A stretch of DNA of 41,803 nt from a bacterium UBP8_UBA6595 (GTDB lineage: Bacteria; Margulisbacteria; Marinamargulisbacteria; UBA6595): the NCBI GenBank assembly GCA_002433595.1, contig DJIL01000046.1, forward strand, positions 1 to 41,803. Reading direction: 5' to 3'. Both the position numbers and the translations under genes were made by a program. The notes under the pieces are model-generated. The model was not told the DNA's origin, ran no database searches, and saw only the letters and a program-made list of their open reading frames with translations. This document shows positions 16,564-24,543 of the stretch, piece after piece; the stretch's first letter is position 1, and each line of letters begins with the position of its first letter.

Positions 16564-17498
16564 TATTTAACTGCTCGCTTGGCCGCTTTCTGGGCGTAAA
16601 CATGCCGTTGTTGATAGATAGTTTTGGACGGCTTTAAATTGACTAATTTTTTATAATAAATCTCAGCATTGGCGTAATCCTTTTGATTCAAATAAAAATT
16701 AGCTAGTCGCTCAAGCGTTGCAACACTGTACGGACTTGCCACATACGCTTTCTGGAGGTACTCGCGCACTTTGGGATAGTTTTTGTCTTCATAATATAGT
16801 TTAGCCAATACCTCGCTTACAATTTGATAGGTTGGATCGACAGAAGCAATCGACTCAAACTGTGTGTAGGCTAAATGACGGTCTCCGCGATTTAAATACA
16901 ACGCCCCCAAGTTGTATCGCACATCCAAAAACTGATCCGGGCGTGAATCTAACGCCAACGTATACTGATAGTACTTCACTGCATGATCCAATTGGTTGTC
17001 CATGTGATAAAACTGCGCCAATGATCGGGAAAACAATGGGTTTTGATGATCAATGGCCTGTGCGCGCTCAAATTGATGCTGCGCCTGCGTAAGCCACATC
17101 GATTTATCCGCGTTGGGCGCTTTGGACTTAGTAATATAAATCTGCCCCAATTGTGTGTAGTTCCATGGCGACAAATCATCCAATCGAATGGCCGCCAGCA
17201 CCGTTGCTTCCAACTGAGCACGGACACGGTCCCGGGTGCTTTCCGGTTCCGGATTGGTGGCGAGCCAAGCCGTATAGGTTATAACGGCTTGGGATCGATA
17301 ATACGCCTCCAAGGGTGCATACCGCATGGCTTCTTGGTAATAGGCAATGGCTTCAGGGTATTTTTTCCATACATGGTGATAGTACGCATTGCGGTACGCA
17401 CGCTCGGCTCTGTAAGCGTTTACTGTATGCAAACAAACTACCCCTAGCACACCCAGCCCAAGCATCAATACCAGCACTTTTATACTATATTTAATCAT
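16563..17498 (-). CDS. Membrane-anchored TPR protein
   Basis: A 311-residue protein with an N-terminal membrane anchor (about residues 7-26) followed by consecutive tetratricopeptide repeats covering about 35-300. Typical TPR pairs are visible, such as YPEAIAYYQEAMRYAPLEAY, NLGALYLNRGDRHLAYTQFE and NFYLNQKDYANAEIYYKKLV. The repeats probably face the periplasm. It overlaps the preceding O-antigen-ligase-like gene by 4 bases. In many bacteria such ligases carry C-terminal TPRs in the same chain, so this may be the separated partner of that protein. Function otherwise unknown; TPRs imply protein binding. Confidence 0.8.
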   Translation of the reverse strand: MIKYSIKVLVLMLGLGVLGVVCLHTVNAYRAERAYRNAYYHHVWKKYPEAIAYYQEAMRYAPLEAYYRSQAVITYTAWLATNPEPESTRDRVRAQLEATVLAAIRLDDLSPWNYTQLGQIYITKSKAPNADKSMWLTQAQHQFERAQAIDHQNPLFSRSLAQFYHMDNQLDHAVKYYQYTLALDSRPDQFLDVRYNLGALYLNRGDRHLAYTQFESIASVDPTYQIVSEVLAKLYYEDKNYPKVREYLQKAYVASPYSVATLERLANFYLNQKDYANAEIYYKKLVNLKPSKTIYQQRHVYAQKAAKRAVK

Positions 17499-19336
17499 TC
17501 AGAAGGGGGCTTCGGTTGAGTCAATACAAACGCGATACTTAACAACGTATAGAATAGAAACAAGGTTGCCACAACCCCAAAATTGAATAAAACCTGACCC
17601 AAATAAATTAGGGCCCCCGTCAAGCACCCCAACGCCACATACCCTTTGGGGTGATTATTGAGCCGGCGAATTCCCATCAAGATACCAACTATCGCACCTC
17701 CGATTACTAAGCCATAATAAACAAAAAAACCAAAAATGCCTTTGGTGGCCAAGGTATTTAAGTATTCATTATGCAAGCGATCCGGCGTGAAATGATGACC
17801 GCCTTCCAGTGGGCCGTAGTCCGACCGCCGATACTTAGGGTACGCATACTTAATGGTATCCAAGCCGGTCCCCAACGCCCAATTTTCATGAAACCACGGC
17901 CAGCTGCTTTTCCACATCGACGTTCGAGCGGTTCCTTGGATAGCATCGTTTTTATAACTAGACACCTTACTGCTAACTGTCTTTTTTGTGCCAGAATTCC
18001 CAATGAAATCAACCACACTTGAGCCCGATAAAATACACGCAAAAAGAATAAGCCCTCCACTGACAACCCACCGGTTCAACGGTGTCAACCTCGCATGCCG
18101 ATGCACTAGATAGGTATACGCAACCCATAAGCAAAAGAACACCCCTGCATCTAGCCATGAAATACCCAAAAACTGCAATCGAATAAACGCGCCTATAATA
18201 ACATATCGAATTAGAAAATCACGCGATTCCGTATTAATACTGCCACTGCGTACCATCCCAATAACGAGGGCTATTCCTGCCAAAATACCCAACCAGCCAT
18301 TGATATCCACAATAAAGACACTATTCGCTACCACGATTAACGCCCATAGCCCAAGCACCCGCCAGCAGAGGCGTCGGTGATGCAACCAATAATCAACACA
18401 CACCATACCCCCTACTGTGCTGTAAATAATTATGCCCAATGCTTCTGACTTGATATGCAAGAAAAAGACAGCCGATAAATACAAAACACCCACAAATACC
18501 AGGCTAGAACCATCGTATACGACTTGGCGCCATCGTTGCGATACTGTTGTCGTTGTGCTGATTTTAATGTAAAAAAACGACATAGCGGCAATAAAGGCCG
18601 TCCAGGTTGCGCGCGAATACGATAAGTATTGAGCATAATATAATAAAAGGACACATACCGAAACCGCCACAAAAACACCCCGAAACACCCACCGTGGCAC
18701 TGTGCAATTGCGCTGACCTAGCCACAGCAAAATACCTAGCCCCGTAGGAACTAGCATGCTCATATACGGGCAATAATGCACCGGATTATTAATGCATCCA
18801 AACACCCGACGCTTAGCATCAGCACTCCAGCTCATTTGATCCAGTCCCAAGCTTTGAAAAACCCCATACAGGGCCGAACCCCCACCCCCCACCAACACCG
18901 TGCCCAATACCCAGGCAATCATTGTTTTAGTTCGCAGCAATTGCAGGCTAGCAACCACTAGAAAACAGTAATTCAGGGTTGTAAATAACCCCTCCCATCG
19001 ATCATACGCCCCAATCAGGCTCAACCGTGGGTTTAGGGAAAACACCGTGCTGGCAATGCTTGACAAGACCCACAACGCTATCGGAATCTCAAGCCCTGTT
19101 TTTTTATATGGCCGGGTAAAAAACAACGCTTCAATTAACCACGTGGCCGCAATCGCCAGTGAGCCAAACCGCAATACCAATAATTTATTAATCTCAAATA
19201 CCGACCGAGTTTCATCTGAAAACGCCCAGGGGACTCCCAGTGCCATCGCAGCAAAAATCAGCGTGTAAAGCGCATTGAACAACCCCAAATACCGATTGGC
19301 TTTAAGTCGTAAAATTATTGAATAAATAAGATGCAT
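17495..19336 (-). CDS. O-antigen ligase/polymerase family membrane protein
   Basis: A 613-residue, very hydrophobic protein with about 12-14 membrane segments and one large loop (about 430-530), the plan of the WaaL/Wzy (O-antigen ligase) family, which transfers or polymerises undecaprenyl-linked glycans at the periplasmic face. The loop contains GTGLDTIKYAYPKYR followed by DRLHNEYLNTLATKG around His522; this HN.YL...A..G motif is the family signature and includes the functional His. The protein lies downstream of a GT9-like glycosyltransferase, which supports a surface-glycan role. Ligase versus polymerase cannot be decided. It is longer than typical WaaL (about 420), chiefly through extra membrane segments. 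Confidence 0.8.
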   Translation of the reverse strand: MHLIYSIILRLKANRYLGLFNALYTLIFAAMALGVPWAFSDETRSVFEINKLLVLRFGSLAIAATWLIEALFFTRPYKKTGLEIPIALWVLSSIASTVFSLNPRLSLIGAYDRWEGLFTTLNYCFLVVASLQLLRTKTMIAWVLGTVLVGGGGSALYGVFQSLGLDQMSWSADAKRRVFGCINNPVHYCPYMSMLVPTGLGILLWLGQRNCTVPRWVFRGVFVAVSVCVLLLYYAQYLSYSRATWTAFIAAMSFFYIKISTTTTVSQRWRQVVYDGSSLVFVGVLYLSAVFFLHIKSEALGIIIYSTVGGMVCVDYWLHHRRLCWRVLGLWALIVVANSVFIVDINGWLGILAGIALVIGMVRSGSINTESRDFLIRYVIIGAFIRLQFLGISWLDAGVFFCLWVAYTYLVHRHARLTPLNRWVVSGGLILFACILSGSSVVDFIGNSGTKKTVSSKVSSYKNDAIQGTARTSMWKSSWPWFHENWALGTGLDTIKYAYPKYRRSDYGPLEGGHHFTPDRLHNEYLNTLATKGIFGFFVYYGLVIGGAIVGILMGIRRLNNHPKGYVALGCLTGALIYLGQVLFNFGVVATLFLFYTLLSIAFVLTQPKPPSE

Positions 19337-19341
19337 ACTAT

Positions 19342-19357
19342 TCCTTTAAATATACCA
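19342..19357 (-). promoter_or_regulatory. Extended -10 and Shine-Dalgarno before the O-antigen-ligase-like gene
   Basis: On the minus strand an extended -10 TGGTATATT (19357-19349) is followed by AAAGGA (19347-19342), 5 bases before the ATG at 19336. AAAGGA is one of few real Shine-Dalgarno matches in the window; an RNA starting from this -10 would begin inside or at it, so readthrough from the upstream gene may be the functional leader. Confidence 0.45.
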
Positions 19358-19393
19358 TAGACACCCTGTTTTTTGTGTAACTTACGCGGTCAT

Positions 19394-20332
19394 TCAGTAT
19401 ATATTTATTTGTTGATTGGGCACTGGCTTAGTATATGATAAAAAATATGGAAAAAATCTTTTTTTAATAATTTTTTTATTTCGTTTGGCTACGGTGTAAA
19501 TGGCTGAAACACTGCACAAAACGCCCATGTGCGCAATAAACGTATCAAACGTTACAACAGTGATGCGTTGAGCATTTTTTTGACATAGGGAAAAAATCAT
19601 TGGTATGGGTATCTGTCCACGATAATCATAATGAACCCATTGCGGCAGCGGTCGACGGCTTGCCTCTCCAATAAATACCACCGTCTTATTTTTGCTCATT
19701 TTAAGTGCCAATTTCCACAACTGCTTCCGCCTAAAAAAGGCACTCACTCGGTCCGATTTTACACAATCGTTAACCAATAAAACAGGCCCAGACGGCCATG
19801 AATAGTTCCCTGGCTTTAGTGCATCTAGATGCGAGGAAACGCCTGAAAAATCAGTTTTTTTCACAGAAATCCATTGGGACAGTACCGCACGAACAGAATT
19901 AAAAATTAAATCCCCAATGCGTTCGTCTCCCGTCATATCTCGATAATTCAGCCCCAAAAAATACCCCCCCCGCTCGTTTACAATCTCAGGCAAACAATCC
20001 ACCTTCGTAATAATGACAGACCCGGCGCATGATTGGCCTTTCGCGCGAATCTCACACCCCATCGATTTAAATAAAAACGCCAGTGGCGTTTGGCCAAGAA
20101 TATGCACTGAAATACCCTGTGACACGAGCCGATGTATTAGGGGCAAATGAAACAACTGATCCCCTAAATGCATATGCGACGGGTACACTGCCAAACACAC
20201 GGTATGTTTAAATACAAAGCCGGGCATTATTGGCCCATGGCAAACGCCCTCGTTGCAGTCCAGAGAGAATTTGCGCCGATAGTAATAGGAAACTATATTT
20301 AATTTGATTTTTTTGATGTAGTAAAAAACCAC
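19394..20332 (-). CDS. Probable GT9-type (heptosyltransferase-like) glycosyltransferase
   Basis: A 312-residue protein with a GT-B outline similar to glycosyltransferase family 9, which adds ADP-heptose or related sugars to LPS. The N-terminal half has YPSHMHLGDQLFHLPLIHRL (about 50-69), corresponding to the G-D.....P....L start motif of GT9. The C-terminal half has YRGQIPIPMIFSLCQKNAQR followed by TFDTFIAHMGVLCSVSAIY, corresponding to RG.....E...L......V..D....H.A.......... in that family. Similarity is weak, and the family Asp-Thr-Gly-x-x-His is altered to Asp-Thr-Phe-Ile-Ala-His. The start is GTG at 20332; a nearby ATG (20336) is out of frame. It heads the envelope block and is divergent from an unknown gene across 24 bp. 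Confidence 0.5.
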   Translation of the reverse strand: MVFYYIKKIKLNIVSYYYRRKFSLDCNEGVCHGPIMPGFVFKHTVCLAVYPSHMHLGDQLFHLPLIHRLVSQGISVHILGQTPLAFLFKSMGCEIRAKGQSCAGSVIITKVDCLPEIVNERGGYFLGLNYRDMTGDERIGDLIFNSVRAVLSQWISVKKTDFSGVSSHLDALKPGNYSWPSGPVLLVNDCVKSDRVSAFFRRKQLWKLALKMSKNKTVVFIGEASRRPLPQWVHYDYRGQIPIPMIFSLCQKNAQRITVVTFDTFIAHMGVLCSVSAIYTVAKRNKKIIKKRFFPYFLSYTKPVPNQQINIY

Positions 20333-20356
20333 CCATTTAGTATAAACTAATAAACC
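20333..20356. promoter_or_regulatory. Shared symmetric divergent promoter
   Basis: Between the GTG at 20332 (-) and ATG at 20357 (+), TTAGTATAAACTAA (20337-20350) is nearly palindromic. On the plus strand it offers TATAAA (20341-20346) or TAAACT (20343-20348); on the minus strand TATACT (20344-20339) and TTTATA. The -10 boxes of both directions occupy the same bases and lie 6-10 bases from the start codons, predicting two leaderless or nearly leaderless mRNAs from one site. Confidence 0.5.
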
Positions 20357-21019
20357 ATGACATTGCTACACAAACTGATTATTGAGCGCTTAAAAAAACA
20401 TGTCCATGTTGTGGACGGGGTAATGTTTATGTCTGACGATGGTCACAGCATTTTAGAGCGATTCATTGGCAAGCACCCCTTACTTAAACCCGAAATGATT
20501 GTGATTAATGACCAACCCTATGGATTTAAACGTCTGCGAAAAGAGTTCGAACGATTGGAAAACTACCCCATTTATTGTGAATTGGAGTATACTACCGCCA
20601 CATTACCCCCAGAATCTATGCCTAGCACAGATGATGATTTAGTACTAGGAACGATTTTGTATTTCGACTTGTATACTGAAATCCCGCTGCAAAAAAAACT
20701 AAACCAACTGCCCAATTGGGTGAACCCTTTTTTGCCATTTGTTAGCATTGAATGTATCCAAAACTTAGCCAATCCGGACAATGCATCCCTCATTGTTTGC
20801 TCTAAGTTTTCGGATAAATTAGATGATGATTTTATGGACCTGCCTTTTACATTGGAGGTGTCCGATGATACCGATGGGGATGCCGTTGAGGCCGCTCTAG
20901 AAGAAGCGTTGAGTGAGTACACACAAAAACCAGTTGCCCATTGGCACCATTTGTTGGATAATTATCTTAAGAACTTTTTGGATATCATCAAGCAAATTGA
21001 TGAGCACTTAATTCAATAA
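20357..21019 (+). CDS. Unknown acidic protein upstream of leuCD
   Basis: A 220-residue soluble protein I cannot place. It is acidic, with Asp clusters near 95-98 (TDDDL), 155-160 (LDDDF) and 171-177 (SDDTDGD), and both termini look helical. There are two Cys (about 74 and 154) and no catalytic pattern or membrane segment. The gene ends 14 bp before leuC and is probably cotranscribed with leuCD from the divergent promoter. The arrangement with leucine biosynthesis may be coincidental in such a compact genome. The ATG has no Shine-Dalgarno. Confidence 0.6.
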   Translation: MTLLHKLIIERLKKHVHVVDGVMFMSDDGHSILERFIGKHPLLKPEMIVINDQPYGFKRLRKEFERLENYPIYCELEYTTATLPPESMPSTDDDLVLGTILYFDLYTEIPLQKKLNQLPNWVNPFLPFVSIECIQNLANPDNASLIVCSKFSDKLDDDFMDLPFTLEVSDDTDGDAVEAALEEALSEYTQKPVAHWHHLLDNYLKNFLDIIKQIDEHLIQ

Positions 21020-21033
21020 TACCGATACCTTTT

Positions 21034-22416
21034 ATGGCAGAACGAACACTTTATAATCATGTTTGGAATCAACACACCGTTGATCTATTGCCCAATGGGG
21101 ATACCCAGTTATTCATTGGGCTTCACCTGGTGCATGAGGTAACAAGCCCCCAAGCCTTTTCTCAATTGAAAGAACAAGGGGAAACGGTTGCGTATCCAGA
21201 TCGAACAGTCGCTACGGTTGACCACATTGTGCCCACAGATTCCATCGCTCGTCCCTTTGGTGATGCCCAAGCAGAAGCCATGTTGTCCGCATTGCACGCC
21301 AATACCCATGCCTTTGGCATTCGTTTTTTTGGCTTGGATTCAGGCCAGTATGGCATTGTGCATATTGTTGGCCCTGAATTGGGGTTCACACAACCGGGCA
21401 TGACCATTGTATGTGGCGACAGTCACACCAGCACCCACGGGGCATTTGGCTCACTGGCCTTTGGTATCGGAACCACGCAAATTGAACACGTATTGGCCAC
21501 CCAAACAGTGGCATTGCCGGCATTGAAAGTGCGTCAAATTCAAGTCACTGGAAGCTTGGTGCCGGGGGTTTCCGCCAAAGACGTCATACTCAAAATCATT
21601 CAAACCTTGGGCGTTCATGGCGGCATTGGGTATGCCTACGAATACGCTGGATCCGTTATTGAGTCCATGGATATGGACGGCCGTATGACCATTTGCAATA
21701 TGAGCATTGAAGGCGGGGCCCGCGTTGGGTACATCAACCCGGATGAAACAACCTTTAATTATATTCAAGGGCGCCCCTTTGCGCCCACAGCAGCGCACTG
21801 GGGCAAAGCTATTGAGTATTGGACCTCCATTCGAACCAAGCCCGATGCGGTATTTGATGACCATTTGGTGATTGATGGCGATCAGCTAGAGCCTATGGTG
21901 ACTTGGGGAATTCATCCCGGGCAGTCTGTTGGCATTTCTGAGCGTTTACCCCTGCCCAATGGCGACGCCGACATGCTACGCGCCTACACCCATATGGGTT
22001 TGCAACCAGGAGCCCCCATTGCGGGAACCCCTATTGAAGTTGCTTTTATTGGATCGTGCACCAATGCCCGATTGCCCGATTTGCGAGCAGCCGCTGCCGT
22101 ATTAAAAAATCAGCGCGTTCATGACTCTGTCCGGTGCTTGGTTGTTCCGGGATCTGCAACAATTAAAGATCAAGCCGAAGCCGAGGGATTGGATGTTGTT
22201 TTCAAAGCAGCCGGTGCCGATTGGCGATCCCCAGGCTGTTCCATGTGTTTGGCCATGAACCCCGACCAGCTGGTCGGCGATGAGCGTTGTGCCTCATCGT
22301 CAAATCGCAACTTTATTGGTCGGCAAGGCAGCGCCACTGGCCGAACCTTTTTAATGAGTCCCGCCATGGTTGCCACAGCGGCCATTCATGGCTGTATTGC
22401 GGATTGCCGTTTATGA
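21034..22416 (+). CDS. leuC: 3-Isopropylmalate dehydratase large subunit
   Basis: A 460-residue LeuC; with LeuD it converts 2-isopropylmalate to 3-isopropylmalate via dehydration and rehydration in leucine synthesis. Aconitase-family 4Fe-4S ligands are visible: GSCTNARLPD near 342-351 and PGCSMCLAMNPD near 401-412, the three Cys binding the cluster. GDSHTSTHGAFG near 130-141 and FGIGTTQIEHVLATQT near 147-162 are LeuC-specific. Length matches bacterial LeuC (about 466). The ATG at 21034 fits the usual start (MAERTLYNHVWNQHTVD). It overlaps leuD in ATGA, so the subunits are coupled. leuA and leuB are not in the window. Confidence 0.97.
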   Translation: MAERTLYNHVWNQHTVDLLPNGDTQLFIGLHLVHEVTSPQAFSQLKEQGETVAYPDRTVATVDHIVPTDSIARPFGDAQAEAMLSALHANTHAFGIRFFGLDSGQYGIVHIVGPELGFTQPGMTIVCGDSHTSTHGAFGSLAFGIGTTQIEHVLATQTVALPALKVRQIQVTGSLVPGVSAKDVILKIIQTLGVHGGIGYAYEYAGSVIESMDMDGRMTICNMSIEGGARVGYINPDETTFNYIQGRPFAPTAAHWGKAIEYWTSIRTKPDAVFDDHLVIDGDQLEPMVTWGIHPGQSVGISERLPLPNGDADMLRAYTHMGLQPGAPIAGTPIEVAFIGSCTNARLPDLRAAAAVLKNQRVHDSVRCLVVPGSATIKDQAEAEGLDVVFKAAGADWRSPGCSMCLAMNPDQLVGDERCASSSNRNFIGRQGSATGRTFLMSPAMVATAAIHGCIADCRL

Positions 22417-23036
22417 TTATTACGCAAATTTTGGGCACGGCTATTGCCATTCCTGGCGATGACATTGATACCGACCGCATTGTTCCAGCGCGATTTTTAA
22501 AAGAAATTACGTTTGAAAAAATGGGGGATTATTTGTTTTATGATGAACGATTTAATGCGGACCAGTCCCCTAAAGATTTTCCCCTAAACTCGGTAGGGCA
22601 TCTGGACGCAACCATCTTAGTTGTTGGCGCCAATTTTGGGTGTGGCTCGTCCCGAGAACATGCCCCTCAGGCCATTAAACGTTATGGATTCAAAGCCATT
22701 ATTGGCGTGTCATTCTCAGATATTTTTTCAGGAAATTGTCAAGCTATTGGGATTCCCTGCATTCCTGCGTCTGCGTCCGATGTTGCGCAAATAACCGCTG
22801 CAATCTCAGACCCTCCTGCGCGCCTTTCTATCCACTTAGACTCGCAACGGATTCAAGTTGGCAGCCAAATATGGACGAGTGCCTTATCACCGGCTCGCCA
22901 CCATGCGTTTGTTACCGGTGGGTGGAACCTTAAGCATTTATTAAAAGCCAATGCAAAAGCCATTCAGTCCGTTGCCCAGCGCTTACCGTATGTTCAAAAT
23001 TTTCATGATTCAATTAGTCCTGACAGCACTGAATAA
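22413..23036 (+). CDS. leuD: 3-Isopropylmalate dehydratase small subunit
   Basis: A 207-residue LeuD, the swivelling substrate-binding subunit of isopropylmalate isomerase. The N-terminus has GTAIAIPGDDIDTDRIVPAR (about 7-26), the family's D.DTD.I.PA.., and GCGSSREHAP lies at about 76-85. I chose ATG 22413, which overlaps the leuC stop; the frame is open further upstream, but that extension lies within leuC and lacks LeuD similarity. The C-terminal tail (about 170-207) is longer than the core needs. It ends 30 bp before the Fur-family gene. Confidence 0.95.
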   Translation: MIITQILGTAIAIPGDDIDTDRIVPARFLKEITFEKMGDYLFYDERFNADQSPKDFPLNSVGHLDATILVVGANFGCGSSREHAPQAIKRYGFKAIIGVSFSDIFSGNCQAIGIPCIPASASDVAQITAAISDPPARLSIHLDSQRIQVGSQIWTSALSPARHHAFVTGGWNLKHLLKANAKAIQSVAQRLPYVQNFHDSISPDSTE

Positions 23037-23057
23037 ATCATAATATTATGTTACTAT

Positions 23058-23063
23058 TATAAT
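23058..23063 (+). promoter_or_regulatory. -10 box for the Fur-family gene (leaderless)
   Basis: A perfect TATAAT ends only 3 bases before the ATG at 23067, so transcription would start on or next to the start codon. No convincing -35 was found. If it is the real promoter, the mRNA is leaderless. Confidence 0.45.
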
Positions 23064-23066
23064 GCT

Positions 23067-23480
23067 ATGCCTTCACTATACTTTGATCGAAAAACACCTG
23101 TTTCTACAGCAATCCTTGCGTTATTTGAGTCCAGCAATCGTCCTTTATCCCTTAAACTAATTCTAGACCACCTAAAGCATCAAGGCTTGTTACCCAACAA
23201 AACAACCGTGTACCGCATTCTTGATAAATTACTAGCCGCTCGGGCTATTGCCGAAGTTAACGTACGCACCGGGCGCACCTATTATGAAAAAGTACAGGGG
23301 CATCTACATTATCATTTTTTTTGTATCGATTGCGAGTCTATCTTTTGTTTAGAGCCCAATCATACCGATACTTTAATTGAATCTATGAAAGCCGCCAACC
23401 CTTCTTTCACTATTAATGATCATGACCTAAATTTATATGGTCAATGCGGGAGCTGCCCAAGCAACACCTCAACGCCCTAA
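23067..23480 (+). CDS. Fur-family metal- or peroxide-responsive repressor
   Basis: A 137-residue Fur-family regulator: N-terminal winged helix (about 10-75, recognition helix around NKTTVYRILDKL at 44-55) and C-terminal dimerisation domain. The structural Zn site is formed by CIDC (Cys86, Cys89) and CGSC (Cys127, Cys130). HLHYHFF (79-85) holds the His of the regulatory site; the classic HHDH is altered to HLHYH. Fur, Zur and PerR subtypes cannot be separated from this sequence. It lies between leuD and gap, 30 and 46 bp away, with its own -10. Targets are unknown. Confidence 0.85.
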   Translation: MPSLYFDRKTPVSTAILALFESSNRPLSLKLILDHLKHQGLLPNKTTVYRILDKLLAARAIAEVNVRTGRTYYEKVQGHLHYHFFCIDCESIFCLEPNHTDTLIESMKAANPSFTINDHDLNLYGQCGSCPSNTSTP

Positions 23481-23486
23481 ATCCCA

Positions 23487-23516
23487 TAGACAGGGACGCC
23501 TATAATTCGGTATAAT
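23487..23516 (+). promoter_or_regulatory. Promoter for gap-pgk
   Basis: TAGACA (23487-23492), an 18-base spacer and TATAAT (23511-23516) lie just upstream of gap, whose ATG is 10 bases after the -10. A second TATAAT occurs at 23501-23506. The predicted leader is about 4 bases, with no Shine-Dalgarno. Confidence 0.6.
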
Positions 23517-23526
23517 ATTACTCACT

Positions 23527-24543
23527 ATGGGAAAACAAAAAATAAAACTAGCAATTAATGGCTTTGGTCGCATTGGCCGAAATGTGTGTAAGGTAGCGCT
23601 AGCCACGCCGGGAGTCACTGTTGTTGCCATCAACGATCTGACTGATTCCAAAACACTCGCTCACCTATTTAAATATGATAGTGTGCATGGCCGATTTCCC
23701 GGAACTGTTTCCTACACAGATACCGGCATCGTTATTGATGGGGTTACTATTCCGGTGTATGCCCAACGCAACCCCGCTGACTTGCCCTGGGAGCAGCACG
23801 ATGTGGATGTAGCCATTGAGTCAACCGGCATTTTCACACAAGGCAGTAGTGATCGCGGGGGGTATTTGGATCATATTAAAGCCGGGGCAAAGAAAGTTAT
23901 CTTAACTGTTCCTGCCAAGGATGCGATTCAGACTATTGTGCTGGGGGTGAACAATGCTGAAATAAAACCCGATACGGTTGCCTATTCCAATGCTAGCTGC
24001 ACCACCAACTGTTTAGCCCCACTCGCCACTGTCATTCATACGGCATTCGGTATTGAAAAAGGGTTTATGAATACCGTTCATGCTTATACCAATGATCAAA
24101 AAATATTAGACTTACCCCACAGTGACCTACGGCGTGCTCGTGCGGCCTCCGAATCCATTATCCCCACGACAACCGGCGCTGCAAAGGCTGTTGGGTTGGT
24201 CATTCCTGATTTGGTTGGAAAGCTTGATGGTGGCGCTATGCGCGTTCCGGTAAAAAACGGATCGGTGATTGACCTCACCTTAGTCCTCAAGAAAGCCCCT
24301 TCCCGCGACTCCATTATACATACATTAAAATCGGCTGCTGCGGGTGATTTGGCTGGTATTATGGAATACACAGAAGAACCTATTGTGTCGTGCGATATAA
24401 TAGGAAATCCACACTCTACAATTGTGGACGGTCTTTGTACTATGGTTATGGGCAATTTAGTTAAGCTAGTCGCATGGTATGACAATGAATGGGGCTACTC
24501 CAATCGTGTTGTTGACTTAGCCACCTCTATTACTGGGGCATGA
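23527..24543 (+). CDS. gap: Glyceraldehyde-3-phosphate dehydrogenase
   Basis: A 338-residue phosphorylating GAPDH that converts glyceraldehyde-3-phosphate to 1,3-bisphosphoglycerate. NAD domain: NGFGRIGR at 11-18, with Asp37 in AINDLTD favouring NAD. The catalytic Cys158 is in SNASCTTNC (154-162). DLRRARAAS, TTTGAAKAVG and WYDNEWGYSNRV are the usual downstream signatures. Length and start fit the family. It overlaps pgk by 4 bases (ATGA), giving the classic gap-pgk pair under a strong-looking promoter. Confidence 0.97.
   Translation: MGKQKIKLAINGFGRIGRNVCKVALATPGVTVVAINDLTDSKTLAHLFKYDSVHGRFPGTVSYTDTGIVIDGVTIPVYAQRNPADLPWEQHDVDVAIESTGIFTQGSSDRGGYLDHIKAGAKKVILTVPAKDAIQTIVLGVNNAEIKPDTVAYSNASCTTNCLAPLATVIHTAFGIEKGFMNTVHAYTNDQKILDLPHSDLRRARAASESIIPTTTGAAKAVGLVIPDLVGKLDGGAMRVPVKNGSVIDLTLVLKKAPSRDSIIHTLKSAAAGDLAGIMEYTEEPIVSCDIIGNPHSTIVDGLCTMVMGNLVKLVAWYDNEWGYSNRVVDLATSITGA

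Noticed and set aside
20572..20922. Open frame of 116 codons on the minus strand inside the unknown acidic protein gene
   Set aside because: Ser-rich translation typical of an antisense shadow. The plus-strand gene fits the promoter and the leuC spacing better.
21020..21033. Leucine attenuator or T-box before leuC
   Set aside because: Only 14 bp separate leuC from the upstream gene, and no Leu-rich leader peptide or T-box-like sequence is visible.
22287..22412. Longer leuD starting 42 codons upstream
   Set aside because: The extension lies within leuC, and family similarity begins at the ATG at 22413, which overlaps the leuC stop in ATGA.
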